Source: Devosia chinhatensis (lineage in GTDB: Bacteria > Pseudomonadota > Alphaproteobacteria > Rhizobiales > Devosiaceae). Taken from it: a stretch of 64,000 nt of DNA. The stretch spans positions 2,046,001 to 2,110,000 of the forward strand of contig NZ_JZEY01000054.1 of the NCBI RefSeq assembly GCF_000969445.1, given 5' to 3'. Below the pieces are notes generated by a model. The model did no database searches. It was not told where the DNA came from and saw only the letters and a program-made list of their open reading frames with translations. The first letter of the stretch is position 1, and every line of letters starts with the position of its first letter. Below are positions 45,916 to 55,036 of this stretch, piece by piece. A program made the translations under genes and the position numbers.

Positions 45916-46832
45916 GGCGCCAGCCCCACCGGTACCGGTGGCGGCGTCTGCAACACCGATATGCGCACGCGCTCATTGGCTGCCATATAGGGATCGTTGG
46001 GGAAGAACGGGTCGTCCGTCGCCCGGCCGGCTACCGACTTGATCCGATCGTTGCCCAGTCCGAATTCGCCCAGCGTCGAGCGCACGACATTGGCCCTGTC
46101 GGCAGACAATTCCCAGGGGCCGTAGCGCGGATTGTCATAGCGCCCGCCCGCTGCTGTATGCCCGGAAATCATCACCTGCGCATTGAGCTGCTGCAGGATC
46201 GGGCTGATGGCGGCAATGGCGGCCCGCGTCGCCTCGGTGGGATATTTCGAACCCTCGGGGAACATCGGACGGCCCTGCTGGTCCACGATCTGGATGTCGA
46301 GCCCGTCCTCGGTCTGCTCGACCAGCAGATTGTCCATGAACGGGGTCAGCTCCGGCATGGCCTGCCAGGCCTGTTTGATGCTCGCGGCGGCACTGTGAAA
46401 GGCCCGATCCTGTTCGGATTTGAGATCGAAGGCGCTGTCACTGCTGGCCTGTTGGGCATCGCCATTGGACCGGTCGACGCCGCCGATATTGTTCTCGGTC
46501 GAACCCTTGTCGGCGCTTTGCGGCGACGATGCGCTGTCAGTGACCACGTCCGATGACGATCCCGCCATCTTGGCCCCGGAATTGTCCAGCGCCGAACCGC
46601 CCATCACCCCGCCGGCGCCCGAACTGGACGTGCTGGCGGCGCTCGGGGCGAAGTAATCGGCCAGGCCTTCCTTCTGCTCGGGCGTCGTCATGCTGATCAG
46701 CCACATGAGCAGGAAGAACGCCATCATGGCCGTCACGAAGTCGGCATAGGCGATCTTCCAGGCGCCGCCGTGATGAGCGTGGCCCTTCTTTTTGACCTTC
46801 TTGATGATGATCGGCTGGTCGAAATTCGCCAT
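45912..46832 (-). CDS. motB: Flagellar motor stator protein MotB
   Basis: A 306-residue protein with one N-terminal helix containing the proton-carrying aspartate ('WKIAYADFVTAMMAFFLLMWL', Asp31), a long Ser/Gly-rich linker, and a C-terminal OmpA-like peptidoglycan-binding domain ('LNAQVMISGHTAAGGRY', 'WELSADRANVVRSTL'). With MotA it forms the stator that couples ion flow to flagellar rotation. It follows motA after 24 nt. No other flagellar gene lies in the window. Confidence 0.95.
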   Translation of the reverse strand: MANFDQPIIIKKVKKKGHAHHGGAWKIAYADFVTAMMAFFLLMWLISMTTPEQKEGLADYFAPSAASTSSSGAGGVMGGSALDNSGAKMAGSSSDVVTDSASSPQSADKGSTENNIGGVDRSNGDAQQASSDSAFDLKSEQDRAFHSAAASIKQAWQAMPELTPFMDNLLVEQTEDGLDIQIVDQQGRPMFPEGSKYPTEATRAAIAAISPILQQLNAQVMISGHTAAGGRYDNPRYGPWELSADRANVVRSTLGEFGLGNDRIKSVAGRATDDPFFPNDPYMAANERVRISVLQTPPPVPVGLAP

Positions 46833-46856
46833 TGCAGCTGCCCCTTCGGCGTCGCC

Positions 46857-47720
46857 TTACGCGGTTGCTGGCAGGTTGGCGGTCGCGGCCTCGACCTCGC
46901 TGAAGGTCGGACGCACTTCGCTCATCAGCGCCTTGCGGGCGAACTCGATCGCCATGACCGGCGGCTGGCCGCCGATATGGGCCAGCAGGCCCACCTTGAG
47001 CGACAGGTAATACTTGGATTCCGCCTCGTAGATATTCTTCATCGACTGGGCCATCGGACCGAAGAAGCCATAGGCGACGAACACGCCGAAGAATGTACCC
47101 ACCAGCGCGCCGCCGATCAGGTGGCCCAGCACTTCGGGCGGTTCGGTGATGGCGCCCATGGTCTTGATCACGCCGAGCACGGCGGCCACGATGCCCAGGG
47201 CCGGCGTACCGTCGGCCAAAGCCTGCATGGCCGAAACCAGCCGCTCCTGCTCCTGGTGATGGGTTTCGAGTTCCTCGTCCATGAGCGCTTCCATCTCATG
47301 CACATTGTTCGATCCCATGGTCACCATGCGCATGTAATCGCACACGAATTCCACCGCATGGTGGTTCTTGGCAAAGCTCGGAAAGGCGTTGAACAGCGTC
47401 GAATTGTGCGGGTCTTCGATATGCGGCTCGATCCCCAGAATGCCCTTCTGCTGGATCAACTTATACATGGCGAATTGCAGGCCCAGCAGCTCCACATAGG
47501 CCGCCTTGTTGTATTTCGGGCCCCTGAACATCGTGCCGAACATTGAGGGCACGGCCTTGAGCACCGGGCCGCCATTGGCGATGATGAATGCACCGATCGC
47601 AGCGCCCAGGATGATGACGAATTCGAAGGGTTGCCAGAGCACCTCCACATGTCCGCCCATGGCCGAATAGCCGCCGAAAACGCAGGCAAAGACGGTGATG
47701 ATACCGATGATCAGACGCAT
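46857..47720 (-). CDS. motA: Flagellar motor stator protein MotA
   Basis: A 287-residue inner-membrane protein with four helices. 'IIGIITVFACVFGGYSAMGGHVEVLWQPFEFVIILGAAIGAF' starts it, 'DGTPALGIVAAVLGVIKTMGAI' carries the conserved proline, and 'IGGALVGTFFGVFVAYGFFGPMA' is helix 4. The cytoplasmic loop (FVCDYMRMVTMGSNNVHEMEALMDEELETHHQE) contacts FliG. ATG 47720 is chosen because upstream residues do not fit the family. Confidence 0.96.
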   Translation of the reverse strand: MRLIIGIITVFACVFGGYSAMGGHVEVLWQPFEFVIILGAAIGAFIIANGGPVLKAVPSMFGTMFRGPKYNKAAYVELLGLQFAMYKLIQQKGILGIEPHIEDPHNSTLFNAFPSFAKNHHAVEFVCDYMRMVTMGSNNVHEMEALMDEELETHHQEQERLVSAMQALADGTPALGIVAAVLGVIKTMGAITEPPEVLGHLIGGALVGTFFGVFVAYGFFGPMAQSMKNIYEAESKYYLSLKVGLLAHIGGQPPVMAIEFARKALMSEVRPTFSEVEAATANLPATA

Positions 47721-47904
47721 GGACGCAATACTCGCACTCGAACGCATTCTGCGTTTTTGGGACAATTCGGTCCCACGGACGCTGCCGGATAGTGCCGTTG
47801 CCGGGCTTAACATGGCGTGTATGGAATGCTGCGTGCTTGCGAAAACTTGCTTTCGCCATTTTGCTCGGGCAGGTCGAACGGGTCCCCATTTTCAGGAAAC
47901 AGAC

Positions 47905-48351
47905 ATGCGCCTGTCTCTCGCCGCCACGCTCTCCATGTTGACCTTGTCCCTGCTGGCGAACCCGGCTCTCGCCCAGTCCGAGGAAGATGTCTGGAGCAAT
48001 ATCGAGACCATCCACGGCGATGCCGATGGCTTCTTTGCGCTCTACGGCGCCATGCAGGACATTGCCATGAGCGATGACCCGACGCTTCTGGCCGATTACG
48101 CGCTTTATCCGCTTCTGGTGAACGCCAATGGCGAGAGCTACGACGTCCTCGAGGCCCAGGACCTCATCGATGATTTCGACAGCCTGGTCTATCCCGAAAC
48201 GCTCGACGCCCTGCTCACTCAGGATGTGGCCGATCTCATCGTCACGAGCGAGGGCGTCGGTATCGGCAACGGCGCGATCTGGGTCACCAATGTCTGCCTG
48301 GACGATGCCTGCGCCGAAACGCAATGGGGCATTCTCAGCATCAATAACTGA
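47905..48351 (+). CDS. Exported protein of unknown function
   Basis: A 148-residue protein with a Sec signal peptide (MRLSLAATLSMLTLSLLANPALAQ) and a small acidic mature domain with one cysteine pair near the end (NVCLDDACAET). The mature fold, with 'DDFDSLVYPETLDALLTQDVADLIVTSEGVGIGNGAIWV', is like small lipoprotein or NTF2-like stress proteins, but I cannot assign it. It is divergent from motA. Confidence 0.72.
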   Translation: MRLSLAATLSMLTLSLLANPALAQSEEDVWSNIETIHGDADGFFALYGAMQDIAMSDDPTLLADYALYPLLVNANGESYDVLEAQDLIDDFDSLVYPETLDALLTQDVADLIVTSEGVGIGNGAIWVTNVCLDDACAETQWGILSINN

Positions 48352-48418
48352 TTGCTTTTGCGAAAAAAGAGCGGGCGCCCCTGACCTGCGCCCGCTCCTA
48401 TCTTGGTGATTATCGGGC

Positions 48419-49285
48419 TCAGACCGTGCCGCGCTCTTTGCGCAGGCTCAGCACCTTGTCCACGTCCGCAGCCGAATGGCGCTCATAGAGGTGCTCGTCC
48501 TCCGGGCCGGTCGCCGCATTGACGCAGCGGCCGCGCTTGACCGCCTCGCGTGCATCCACCTGCTGGGCCCAGCGCAGCAGGTTCTTGTATTCCTGCACCT
48601 GCAGGAACTCCCCCGCATTATAGGCGCGGCCCAGCACCATGCCGCCATACCAGGGGAAGATGGCCATGTCTGCGATGGTGTATTCGCTTCCCGCGACGAA
48701 TTCGTGCTCGGCCAATTGCCGGTCCAGCACATCCAGCTGGCGCTTGGTTTCCATCGCATAGCGGTTGATGGGATATTCGAGCTTCACCGGGGCATAGGCA
48801 TAGAAATGGCCGAAGCCGCCGCCGACGAACGGCGCGCTGCCCATCTGCCAGAACAGCCAGTTGAGCGTCTCGGCCCGCTTGGCCACGTCTGTGGGCAGAA
48901 AGGCGCCGAACTTTTCAGCCAGGTAAACCAGGATAGAGCCGCTTTCGAACAGGCGGATCGGCTCTTTGGGGCCATGGTCGATCATGGCGGGGATCTTGGA
49001 ATTGGGATTGATCTCGACGAAGCCCGAGCCGAACTGGTCGCCTTTGCCGATATTGATCAGATAGGCGTCGTATTCGGCATTGTGTCCGGCCGCCAGCAGC
49101 TCCTCGAGCATGATGGTGACCTTTTGCCCATTGGGCGTAGCCAGCGAATGCAGCTGCAGGTCATGGTCACCGCGCGGCAGCTTTGCCTCATGGGTCGCGC
49201 CGGCAATCGGCCTGTTGGTGCTGGCAAAGGCCCCCCCGTTCTCGGCGTCCCAGGTCCACACTTTCGGCGGCACATACTCACTCAT
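48419..49285 (-). CDS. yghU: Glutathione-dependent disulfide-bond oxidoreductase (YghU type)
   Basis: A 288-residue glutathione transferase of the Nu/YghU class. 'GDHDLQLHSLATPNGQKVTIMLEELLAAG' gives the thioredoxin-like start with the Thr-Pro-Asn-Gly active-site turn, 'NPNSKIPAMIDH' the cis-Pro loop and 'RLFESGSILVYLAEKFG' the glutathione contacts; the helical domain follows ('SEYTIADMAIFPWYGG'). These enzymes reduce disulfides with two bound glutathiones. A far longer open frame upstream is only antisense to the methyltransferase gene; ATG 49285 is the real start. Confidence 0.92.
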   Translation of the reverse strand: MSEYVPPKVWTWDAENGGAFASTNRPIAGATHEAKLPRGDHDLQLHSLATPNGQKVTIMLEELLAAGHNAEYDAYLINIGKGDQFGSGFVEINPNSKIPAMIDHGPKEPIRLFESGSILVYLAEKFGAFLPTDVAKRAETLNWLFWQMGSAPFVGGGFGHFYAYAPVKLEYPINRYAMETKRQLDVLDRQLAEHEFVAGSEYTIADMAIFPWYGGMVLGRAYNAGEFLQVQEYKNLLRWAQQVDAREAVKRGRCVNAATGPEDEHLYERHSAADVDKVLSLRKERGTV

Positions 49286-49417
49286 CGCAAAGGCTCTCTG
49301 CTGGTCATGGATATGGCGACACTTCATCGCCTTGTGCCGATATAAGCACGTTTCCCCATCAAGGTAACCCCGCCCCTCCCGATTGCCACCACCCTTGCCC
49401 TCGGCTAAGGCTCCGGA

Positions 49418-50527
49418 ATGAACAGTGCCCCTTTCGACATCTTTCTGGTGGCCACGCCCGGCCTTGACGTTCCGCTGGCGGCCGAGGCGCGCGACGCCGG
49501 CTTTGCGGGCACGCGCATCATCGAGGGCGGTGTCACCTTCTCGGGCACCTGGAGCGATGTCTGGCGCGCAAATCTCGTCCTGCGCGGCGCCACCCGCGTC
49601 TTGGCGCGTGTCGCCAGTTTCCGGGCGTTGCATCTTGCCCAGCTCGACAAGCGCGCCCGCAAGATCGACTGGGCCGAGATCCTTCGGCCGGACATTCCCG
49701 TTACCGTCGAAGCATCCTGCAAGCGCTCGCGCATCTACCATGACGGCGCGGCCGCCCAACGCGTGGCCAAGGCCATTGCCGAGACCATCGGTACGCCCAC
49801 TGCGGAAGATGCCGATCTGCGCGTCATGGTCCGCATCGAGGATGATCTCGTCACCATCAGTCTCGACACCACGGGCGCCTCGCTGCACAAGCGCGGCTTC
49901 AAGGAGGCGGTGAACAAGGCCCCCATGCGCGAGACCATGGCCGCCATGTTCCTGCGCCAATGCGGCTACCAGGGGACCGAGCCGGTTCTCGATCCCATGT
50001 GTGGCTCGGGCACCTTTCCCATCGAGGCCGCAGAGATCGCGCTGGGCCTGCCCCCTGGCCGCAGCCGCGACTTCGCCTTCCAGTTGCTCCCCGGTTTCGA
50101 TGCATCGAAATGGGCAGCCCTGCGGGATGGCAGCCAGGCCCGCCCAAGTCCCCTGCGCTTTCACGGCTCGGACCGCGATCCCGGCGCCATTCGCATGGCC
50201 GAGCAGAATGCGGCGCGTTCCGGCGTTGCGGCGTCCACATCGTTCGTGCAGCAATCCATCGAGGACCTGACTCCTCCCGAGGGTCCCCCGGGTCTGGTCA
50301 TCGTCAATCCGCCCTATGGCAGCCGCATCGGCAGCAAGGGCCCGCTCATCACCCTGCACAAGACCTTGGGCACGGTGCTCAAGACGCGCTTCTCGGGCTG
50401 GCGCGTTGGCATCATCACGGCCGACAAACAGCTGGCCCAGGCGACCGGCCTTGCCTTCGAGCCTGCGCTTCCGCCGGTTCTGCACGGCGGCATACGGGTG
50501 GCGCTCTACCGCACCGCAGCGCTCTAG
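49418..50527 (+). CDS. THUMP-domain class I SAM-dependent RNA methyltransferase
   Basis: A 369-residue enzyme. The N-terminal part contains ferredoxin-like and THUMP domains ('TVEASCKRSRIYHDGAAAQRVAKAI'), followed by a Rossmann methyltransferase with 'PVLDPMCGSGTFPIEAAEIA' and the catalytic 'VIVNPPYGSRIG'. Relatives of YpsC/RlmL methylate guanine N2 in 23S rRNA or tRNA; this is the short type lacking a RlmK domain. It overlaps the convergent HD-GYP gene by 4 nt. Confidence 0.92.
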   Translation: MNSAPFDIFLVATPGLDVPLAAEARDAGFAGTRIIEGGVTFSGTWSDVWRANLVLRGATRVLARVASFRALHLAQLDKRARKIDWAEILRPDIPVTVEASCKRSRIYHDGAAAQRVAKAIAETIGTPTAEDADLRVMVRIEDDLVTISLDTTGASLHKRGFKEAVNKAPMRETMAAMFLRQCGYQGTEPVLDPMCGSGTFPIEAAEIALGLPPGRSRDFAFQLLPGFDASKWAALRDGSQARPSPLRFHGSDRDPGAIRMAEQNAARSGVAASTSFVQQSIEDLTPPEGPPGLVIVNPPYGSRIGSKGPLITLHKTLGTVLKTRFSGWRVGIITADKQLAQATGLAFEPALPPVLHGGIRVALYRTAAL

Positions 50528-51897
50528 GCCGCCTGGCTGCCGATCGGCTCGGCAACGGTTTCGAGGCGTGCAAAGCCCCGCTTGAGCGCCGCATAGACCT
50601 CGGCGTCGATTGCGATCTCGACGTCCCGATCCATGATGGCAAAGGCGTCATGCACCGCCATTGCCTTGCGATAGGGCCGGTCTGCGGTCAGTGCGTCGAA
50701 AATGTCTGCCACCGTCACGATGCGCGTGTCGAGATCGATGGCCTCCCCGGCAATGCCATGCGGATAGCCCCGGCCGTTAAGCTTCTCGTGATGGTCGCCG
50801 GCAATGCGGGCCATGTCGGAAAATGCCGCGATCTTGGAGAGAATTTGCCGGCCGAGCTCGGGATGCTGCCGGATCTGCGCCCATTCATCGTCGTCCGGCT
50901 TGCCGTTCTTGTCGAGCACGCTGTTGGAGACCCCCAGCTTGCCGATATCGTGCAGCAAAGCCGCACGCTTGAGCCAGCGCCGCTGATCGGCAGAATAGCC
51001 CAGCTCTTCGGCGATCAGGTCGGCAAACAGCGAGACGCGGTCGCTGTGGCCGGCAGTAAACGGGCTCTTGGCGTCCACCACCTGCGCGAAGCCGGCAGCA
51101 ATATCGTCCAGATAATCTTCGTCCACCCGCCGCGTCAGCGTCTTGGGTTCGAGATCGGCGACCTTTTCGGGCAGGTCATTGCCCAGCATCGGGCCCCAGA
51201 AACCTGAATCATGGCGCAGCTCGACCAGAGTTTCGACCATTTGCGGATCGAACCAGCGGCCGCTGCGCTCCTGTGCTTCGGCAATCGCCGCTTCGGCGCC
51301 ACCGCGCATGAAGAACACATCCACGACCTGCGCAAGCAGCGCAATCCGGGCAAACAGCGAAATGTCCTGCCCTTGTTTGTGCAAGGGCTGGCCCGTACCG
51401 TCCCAGTGCTCGTCGAGGTCGAGAATGCCGTCGGCCACCGCGTCGGAAAACCGCATGCTGCGTGCAATCTCCGCCCCCCGCTGGCATCGGGTTTCGATCA
51501 GCTCCCGGGAGATTTCACCGCCATTGCGCGCAATATGCACCAGCGTTTGCAGCCGCTCGACAAAGCCCGAGCCGCGGGCGGTGTTGGCCAGAAGGAACCG
51601 CAGGATTTCCGGCAGCTTGGTGTCGACGACCTTGTAGGCATTCTTGAAGCTCAGATCGTCGGCCAGATAGAGCTTGCAGATGCGCGCAGCATTGGATGAA
51701 CAGCCGATATCCTTGAGCAGCAGCGTGTAATAGAGGTCTGACAGCGCTCCTTCGCTCAGGCCCAGCTGCATCCCCACATGCATCCCGATCCAGCAACACC
51801 TCAGGCTATGGCCCACAGGCTGACCTTCCGTGATGTCCAGCGCATAGCTGAGCGCGCCGACCACTTCTGACAGCAGGATGACTTTGTTCTGGCTCAT
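50524..51897 (-). CDS. Tandem HD-type protein with intact C-terminal HD-GYP domain
   Basis: A 457-residue cytoplasmic protein. The C-terminal half is a full HD-GYP phosphodiesterase ('SPFTAGHSDRVSLFADLIAEELG', 'ALLHDIGKLGVSNSVLDKNGK', 'DHHEKLNGRGYPHGI', 'IVTVADIFDALTADRPYR'). The N-terminal half is a second, degenerate copy: 'GHSLRCCWIGMHVG', 'LLKDIGCSSNAAR' (Lys in place of the metal His) and 'DEHWDGTGQPLHKQG'. The enzyme should hydrolyse cyclic di-GMP, and the dead copy could bind ligand. GGAG lies 8 nt before ATG 51897. No receiver or membrane domain is attached. Confidence 0.9.
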   Translation of the reverse strand: MSQNKVILLSEVVGALSYALDITEGQPVGHSLRCCWIGMHVGMQLGLSEGALSDLYYTLLLKDIGCSSNAARICKLYLADDLSFKNAYKVVDTKLPEILRFLLANTARGSGFVERLQTLVHIARNGGEISRELIETRCQRGAEIARSMRFSDAVADGILDLDEHWDGTGQPLHKQGQDISLFARIALLAQVVDVFFMRGGAEAAIAEAQERSGRWFDPQMVETLVELRHDSGFWGPMLGNDLPEKVADLEPKTLTRRVDEDYLDDIAAGFAQVVDAKSPFTAGHSDRVSLFADLIAEELGYSADQRRWLKRAALLHDIGKLGVSNSVLDKNGKPDDDEWAQIRQHPELGRQILSKIAAFSDMARIAGDHHEKLNGRGYPHGIAGEAIDLDTRIVTVADIFDALTADRPYRKAMAVHDAFAIMDRDVEIAIDAEVYAALKRGFARLETVAEPIGSQAA

Positions 51898-52099
51898 GAC
51901 GCTTCTCCGTCCTGCCAGAATAAGCAAAATACCTTAAGCGAACGCTCTAGTGAAAAGCCGAATTTTCGCCCCGCCGCGCTGGGATGCGGACAATTTGAAC
52001 CAAATGGTAACCATGCTGCCAGCCATGCGCGACGCGCATGCAACGAAGGACCCCGACCGACACTTTCCTCGTCAGTACCGCGTACAGAGGGGAAGCCAC

Positions 52100-52468
52100 A
52101 TGTCCACTAAGCCACGCATACTTGTCGTCGAAGACCAGCCGCTGCTCTTGCTCGACCTCATCGATCAGCTCGCCGAACTGGATTTCGACACCATGCCGGC
52201 GAGCAATGCGCGTGTCGCCGCGCACATGCTCGATGGCAATATCGACGCCCTCATCACCGATATTGAACTGGGTTCGGGTCCCACCGGCCTTACCCTGGCG
52301 CGCCTGGCCGCCGCCCGGCGTCCCGGGCTGCCGATCGTGGTCGTGTCTGGTGGCGTCACGCCCTCGCACCGTGACCTGCCTCCCGGCGCGGTCTTTGTTC
52401 CCAAGCCCTACAGGCTCGAAGAACTCCTCGACGCGCTTGAACGACAAGCCGTTGCACACGCAGCATGA
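52100..52468 (+). CDS. Stand-alone response-regulator receiver protein
   Basis: A 122-residue CheY-like domain. 'ILVVEDQPLLLLDLIDQLAEL' has the acidic pocket, Asp54 in 'ALITDIELGSG' is the phospho-acceptor, and 'VFVPKPYRLEELLDAL' holds the conserved lysine. No output domain is present, so it works by protein contact. It is divergent from the HD-GYP gene with a 202-nt gap and ahead of the SLC13 gene; no histidine kinase is adjacent. Confidence 0.92.
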   Translation: MSTKPRILVVEDQPLLLLDLIDQLAELDFDTMPASNARVAAHMLDGNIDALITDIELGSGPTGLTLARLAAARRPGLPIVVVSGGVTPSHRDLPPGAVFVPKPYRLEELLDALERQAVAHAA

Positions 52469-52553
52469 TTTTCTTGTCAGCGGTCCCCCACTTCCGCAAC
52501 CTAAACATGGCCGTCGACTTATAGACGCGCACGAATTGCGTTTGGGGGATTGA

Positions 52554-54341
52554 ATGCTCGGGGGCTTGATTGCTGGTTATGAACCCTACGTTGCGCTTGC
52601 CTTTGTTTTATTGACGTTTGCCGGCTTCCTGTTCGAGCGGCTCCCTCCCGAGGTAGTGGCTGCTGCAGGCGCCGCGCTCTTCGTCATCTTCGGACTGGTG
52701 CCCACTACCGATGTGCTGCAGGTCTTCTCCAACCCTGCTCCGCTCACCATCGCCGCCATGTTCATCCTCACCGGCGCGCTCGTGCGCACCGGCGTGCTCG
52801 AATGGCTTGTGGGAGGCATCATGGATCGCGCCGGCGGCCGTCCCTGGATGGCCATCCTCCTGCTCATGGCCGGCGCCGGATTGATCGCTGGTTTCGTCAA
52901 CAATACGCCGGTCGTGCTCATCCTTATTCCGGTCGCCATCCGCATCGCCGGCAGTTTCGGGATCGCCTCGACCCGTCTCCTCATTCCGGTGTCCTATATT
53001 ACCATCCTGGGCGGCACGCTGACCCTCATCGGCACGTCCACCAATCTGCTGGTCGACGGCGTCGCGCGGACCCGCGGGCTGGAGCCGTTCTCGATTTTCG
53101 AGATTACCCCAGTGGGCCTTGTCACCTTCGGCACGGGCGTGCTCATGCTGGCGTTGTTCGGCCGCTTGCTTCTCCCCGATAGGAAGGGCGAAGAAGCCCA
53201 CTCCGTCGAGATCGAGGACAACCTCGAATTCATGTCGGAAATCGCCATCTCCGAAGAGGCTGCCCTGGCGGGACGTCCCTTGGGCGAAATCGCCACCTTC
53301 AAGCGACCGGGCCTGCGCATTCTCGGCATCAAGCGCAACAGCACCATCCTGCGCAGCGACCTTTCCGAGCAGCAGATCGAGAATGGCGACCGCCTCATCG
53401 TTGCCGCGACGACGTCCGAATTGCTCACTTTGCGCGACACGGCGGGCTTGCGCGTCGGCCAGCTGCGCACCGGCCGCCCACCCGAAGACCCGGTGGTCGT
53501 TGAAGCCGTTGTCGGCCCGCAGCGCTCCGTCATCGGTCAGCGCATCGCCCAGCTGTCCCTCGGCAGCCGTTTCGGGATACAGGTCCTGGGCATCCATCGG
53601 CACAAGCACCTGCCCGGCAAGGACCTCGGCACCGCCCTGCTCCGTCCGGCCGATCGCCTGCTCATCGAAGGACCCGCCATCGGCGTCGACCGCATGGCCG
53701 AGCAAGGCGTCCTCGCCTCGGTCAACCGCACCAGCGGCCGCGCCTTCCGTCCCTCCAAGGCGCCGATCGCCCTGATCGCGCTGGCCGCAGTCGTCGGGCT
53801 CGCCGCCTTCGGCATCATGGACATCTCCATCCTTTCCATGCTCGCGGTCGTGGCTATCCTGGTCCTGCGCTGCATTGACAGCGACGAAGCCTGGCGCACG
53901 CTCGACGGCGGCATTCTGGTGCTCATCTTCGCCATGCTGATCGTCGGTCTCGGGCTCGAAAAGTCCGGCGCGATCGAACTGGTGGTCGGCGCCTTCGCCC
54001 CAACCTTGTCGACATTGCCTCCGGTCTTGCTGCTCATCGCGGTCTATATGCTGACCTCGCTGCTTACTGAGATCATCAGCTCCAACGCGGTGGCAGTGAT
54101 CATGACGCCCATCGTCATCACCCTGGCCCAGCAGGTCGGTGTTGATCCGCGCCCGCTTGTCGTCGCCGTCATGTTCGCGAGCAGCGCCAGCTTTGCCACG
54201 CCCATCGGCTACCAGACCAATACCCTGGTCTATGCCGCCGGCAATTATCGCTTCAGCGATTTCCTCAAGGTCGGCATTCCCATGAACCTCGTCGTCGGCC
54301 CCGCAACATGCGCCGCCATCTACTTCTGGTACGGGCTATAG
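52554..54341 (+). CDS. SLC13-family transporter with two RCK C-terminal domains
   Basis: A 595-residue transporter of the DASS/SLC13 and ArsB superfamily. Two membrane halves of five to six helices ('GLIAGFVNNTPVVLILIPVAIRIA', 'TLIGTSTNLLVDG'; 'LTEIISSNAVAVIMTPIVITLAQQ', 'SFATPIGYQTNTLVYAAG') flank a soluble part with two TrkA-C domains (residues about 210-390, 'GLRILGIKRNSTILRSDLSEQQIENGDRLIV'). Such proteins take up sulfate, dicarboxylates or other anions. The matching Asn-Thr-Pro and Asn-Ala-Val motifs mark the substrate and sodium sites. Confidence 0.92.
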   Translation: MLGGLIAGYEPYVALAFVLLTFAGFLFERLPPEVVAAAGAALFVIFGLVPTTDVLQVFSNPAPLTIAAMFILTGALVRTGVLEWLVGGIMDRAGGRPWMAILLLMAGAGLIAGFVNNTPVVLILIPVAIRIAGSFGIASTRLLIPVSYITILGGTLTLIGTSTNLLVDGVARTRGLEPFSIFEITPVGLVTFGTGVLMLALFGRLLLPDRKGEEAHSVEIEDNLEFMSEIAISEEAALAGRPLGEIATFKRPGLRILGIKRNSTILRSDLSEQQIENGDRLIVAATTSELLTLRDTAGLRVGQLRTGRPPEDPVVVEAVVGPQRSVIGQRIAQLSLGSRFGIQVLGIHRHKHLPGKDLGTALLRPADRLLIEGPAIGVDRMAEQGVLASVNRTSGRAFRPSKAPIALIALAAVVGLAAFGIMDISILSMLAVVAILVLRCIDSDEAWRTLDGGILVLIFAMLIVGLGLEKSGAIELVVGAFAPTLSTLPPVLLLIAVYMLTSLLTEIISSNAVAVIMTPIVITLAQQVGVDPRPLVVAVMFASSASFATPIGYQTNTLVYAAGNYRFSDFLKVGIPMNLVVGPATCAAIYFWYGL

Positions 54342-54412
54342 GAGCGGAAGATGCAACTGCGCGGCCCTGGGCGCGTTCTTTAACCACAAGCAACTTTGCG
54401 AGGAGATTTCGA

Positions 54413-54610
54413 ATGGATTGGAACCGCATTGAAGGCAGCTGGAAGCAGTTCTCCGGCAAGGCCAAGGAACAATGGGGCAAGCTCACCGACGACGATATTG
54501 CCCAGATCAACGGCAACCGAGAGCAGCTCGAAGGCAAGCTTCAGGAGCGCTACGGCAAGGCCAAGGACGAGGTCCGCAAGGAAATCGACGACTGGTCGAC
54601 CCGCGTCTGA
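54413..54610 (+). CDS. CsbD-family stress protein
   Basis: A 65-residue hydrophilic protein: 'MDWNRIEGSWKQFSGKAKEQWGKLTDDD' and 'INGNREQLEGKLQERYGKAKDEVRKEIDDW' are the full CsbD signature. The family includes general-stress proteins (B. subtilis CsbD, E. coli YjbJ) that are abundant in stationary phase; the role is unknown. GCGAGGAG lies 8 nt before ATG 54413. A strong terminator follows. Confidence 0.93.
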   Translation: MDWNRIEGSWKQFSGKAKEQWGKLTDDDIAQINGNREQLEGKLQERYGKAKDEVRKEIDDWSTRV

Positions 54611-54613
54611 TCG

Positions 54614-54645
54614 AAAAAAGCCCCGCTTCCGGCGGGGCTTTTTTT
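54614..54645. terminator. Bidirectional terminator between csbD-like and VOC genes
   Basis: A 13-bp perfect stem AAAAAAGCCCCGC (54614-54626) with GCGGGGCTTTTTT (54632-54644) has T-tracts both ways. The VOC stop codon sits at the edge of the T-tract. Confidence 0.93.
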
Positions 54646-55036
54646 ATGCCTTGAACTGCACGATCTGGATGAGATTGCCGCAAGTATCGTCAAACACGGC
54701 CATCATGACCGCGCCCCCGTCCATCGGCGGCACGGTGAAGACAACCCCCAGATCCACCAGCCTCTTATATTCTGCCGCGATGTCGTCGACCATGAAGGAT
54801 GCCGCCGGAATGCCGTCGGCGACCAGCGCCGATTTGTAGGGCCCGACGGCCGGGTGCGAACTGGGCTCGAGCAGCAATTCGATGCCTTGTCCATCGTCCG
54901 GAGACACCAGCGTCAGCCACCGCGCGCCGCCCCCGAGATCGATGTCATGTTTGACGTCAAAGCCCAGAATGTCGCGGTAGAAATTCAGGGCCTCGGCCTG
55001 ATTATCCACGAAGACGCTCGTCACATAGATCTTCAT
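54644..55036 (-). CDS. VOC-family (glyoxalase/bleomycin-resistance fold) protein
   Basis: A 130-residue vicinal-oxygen-chelate protein: 'VDNQAEALNFYRDILGFDVKHDIDLGGGARWLTLVSP' and 'PASFMVDDIAAEYKRLVDLGVVFTVPP...VFDDTCGNLIQIVQF'. The metal ligands are partly replaced, so it may be a binding protein or an enzyme on an unknown small molecule. Start ATG 55036 overlaps the ArsR-type gene by ATGA, hence the two are one operon. Confidence 0.9.
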   Translation of the reverse strand: MKIYVTSVFVDNQAEALNFYRDILGFDVKHDIDLGGGARWLTLVSPDDGQGIELLLEPSSHPAVGPYKSALVADGIPAASFMVDDIAAEYKRLVDLGVVFTVPPMDGGAVMMAVFDDTCGNLIQIVQFKA

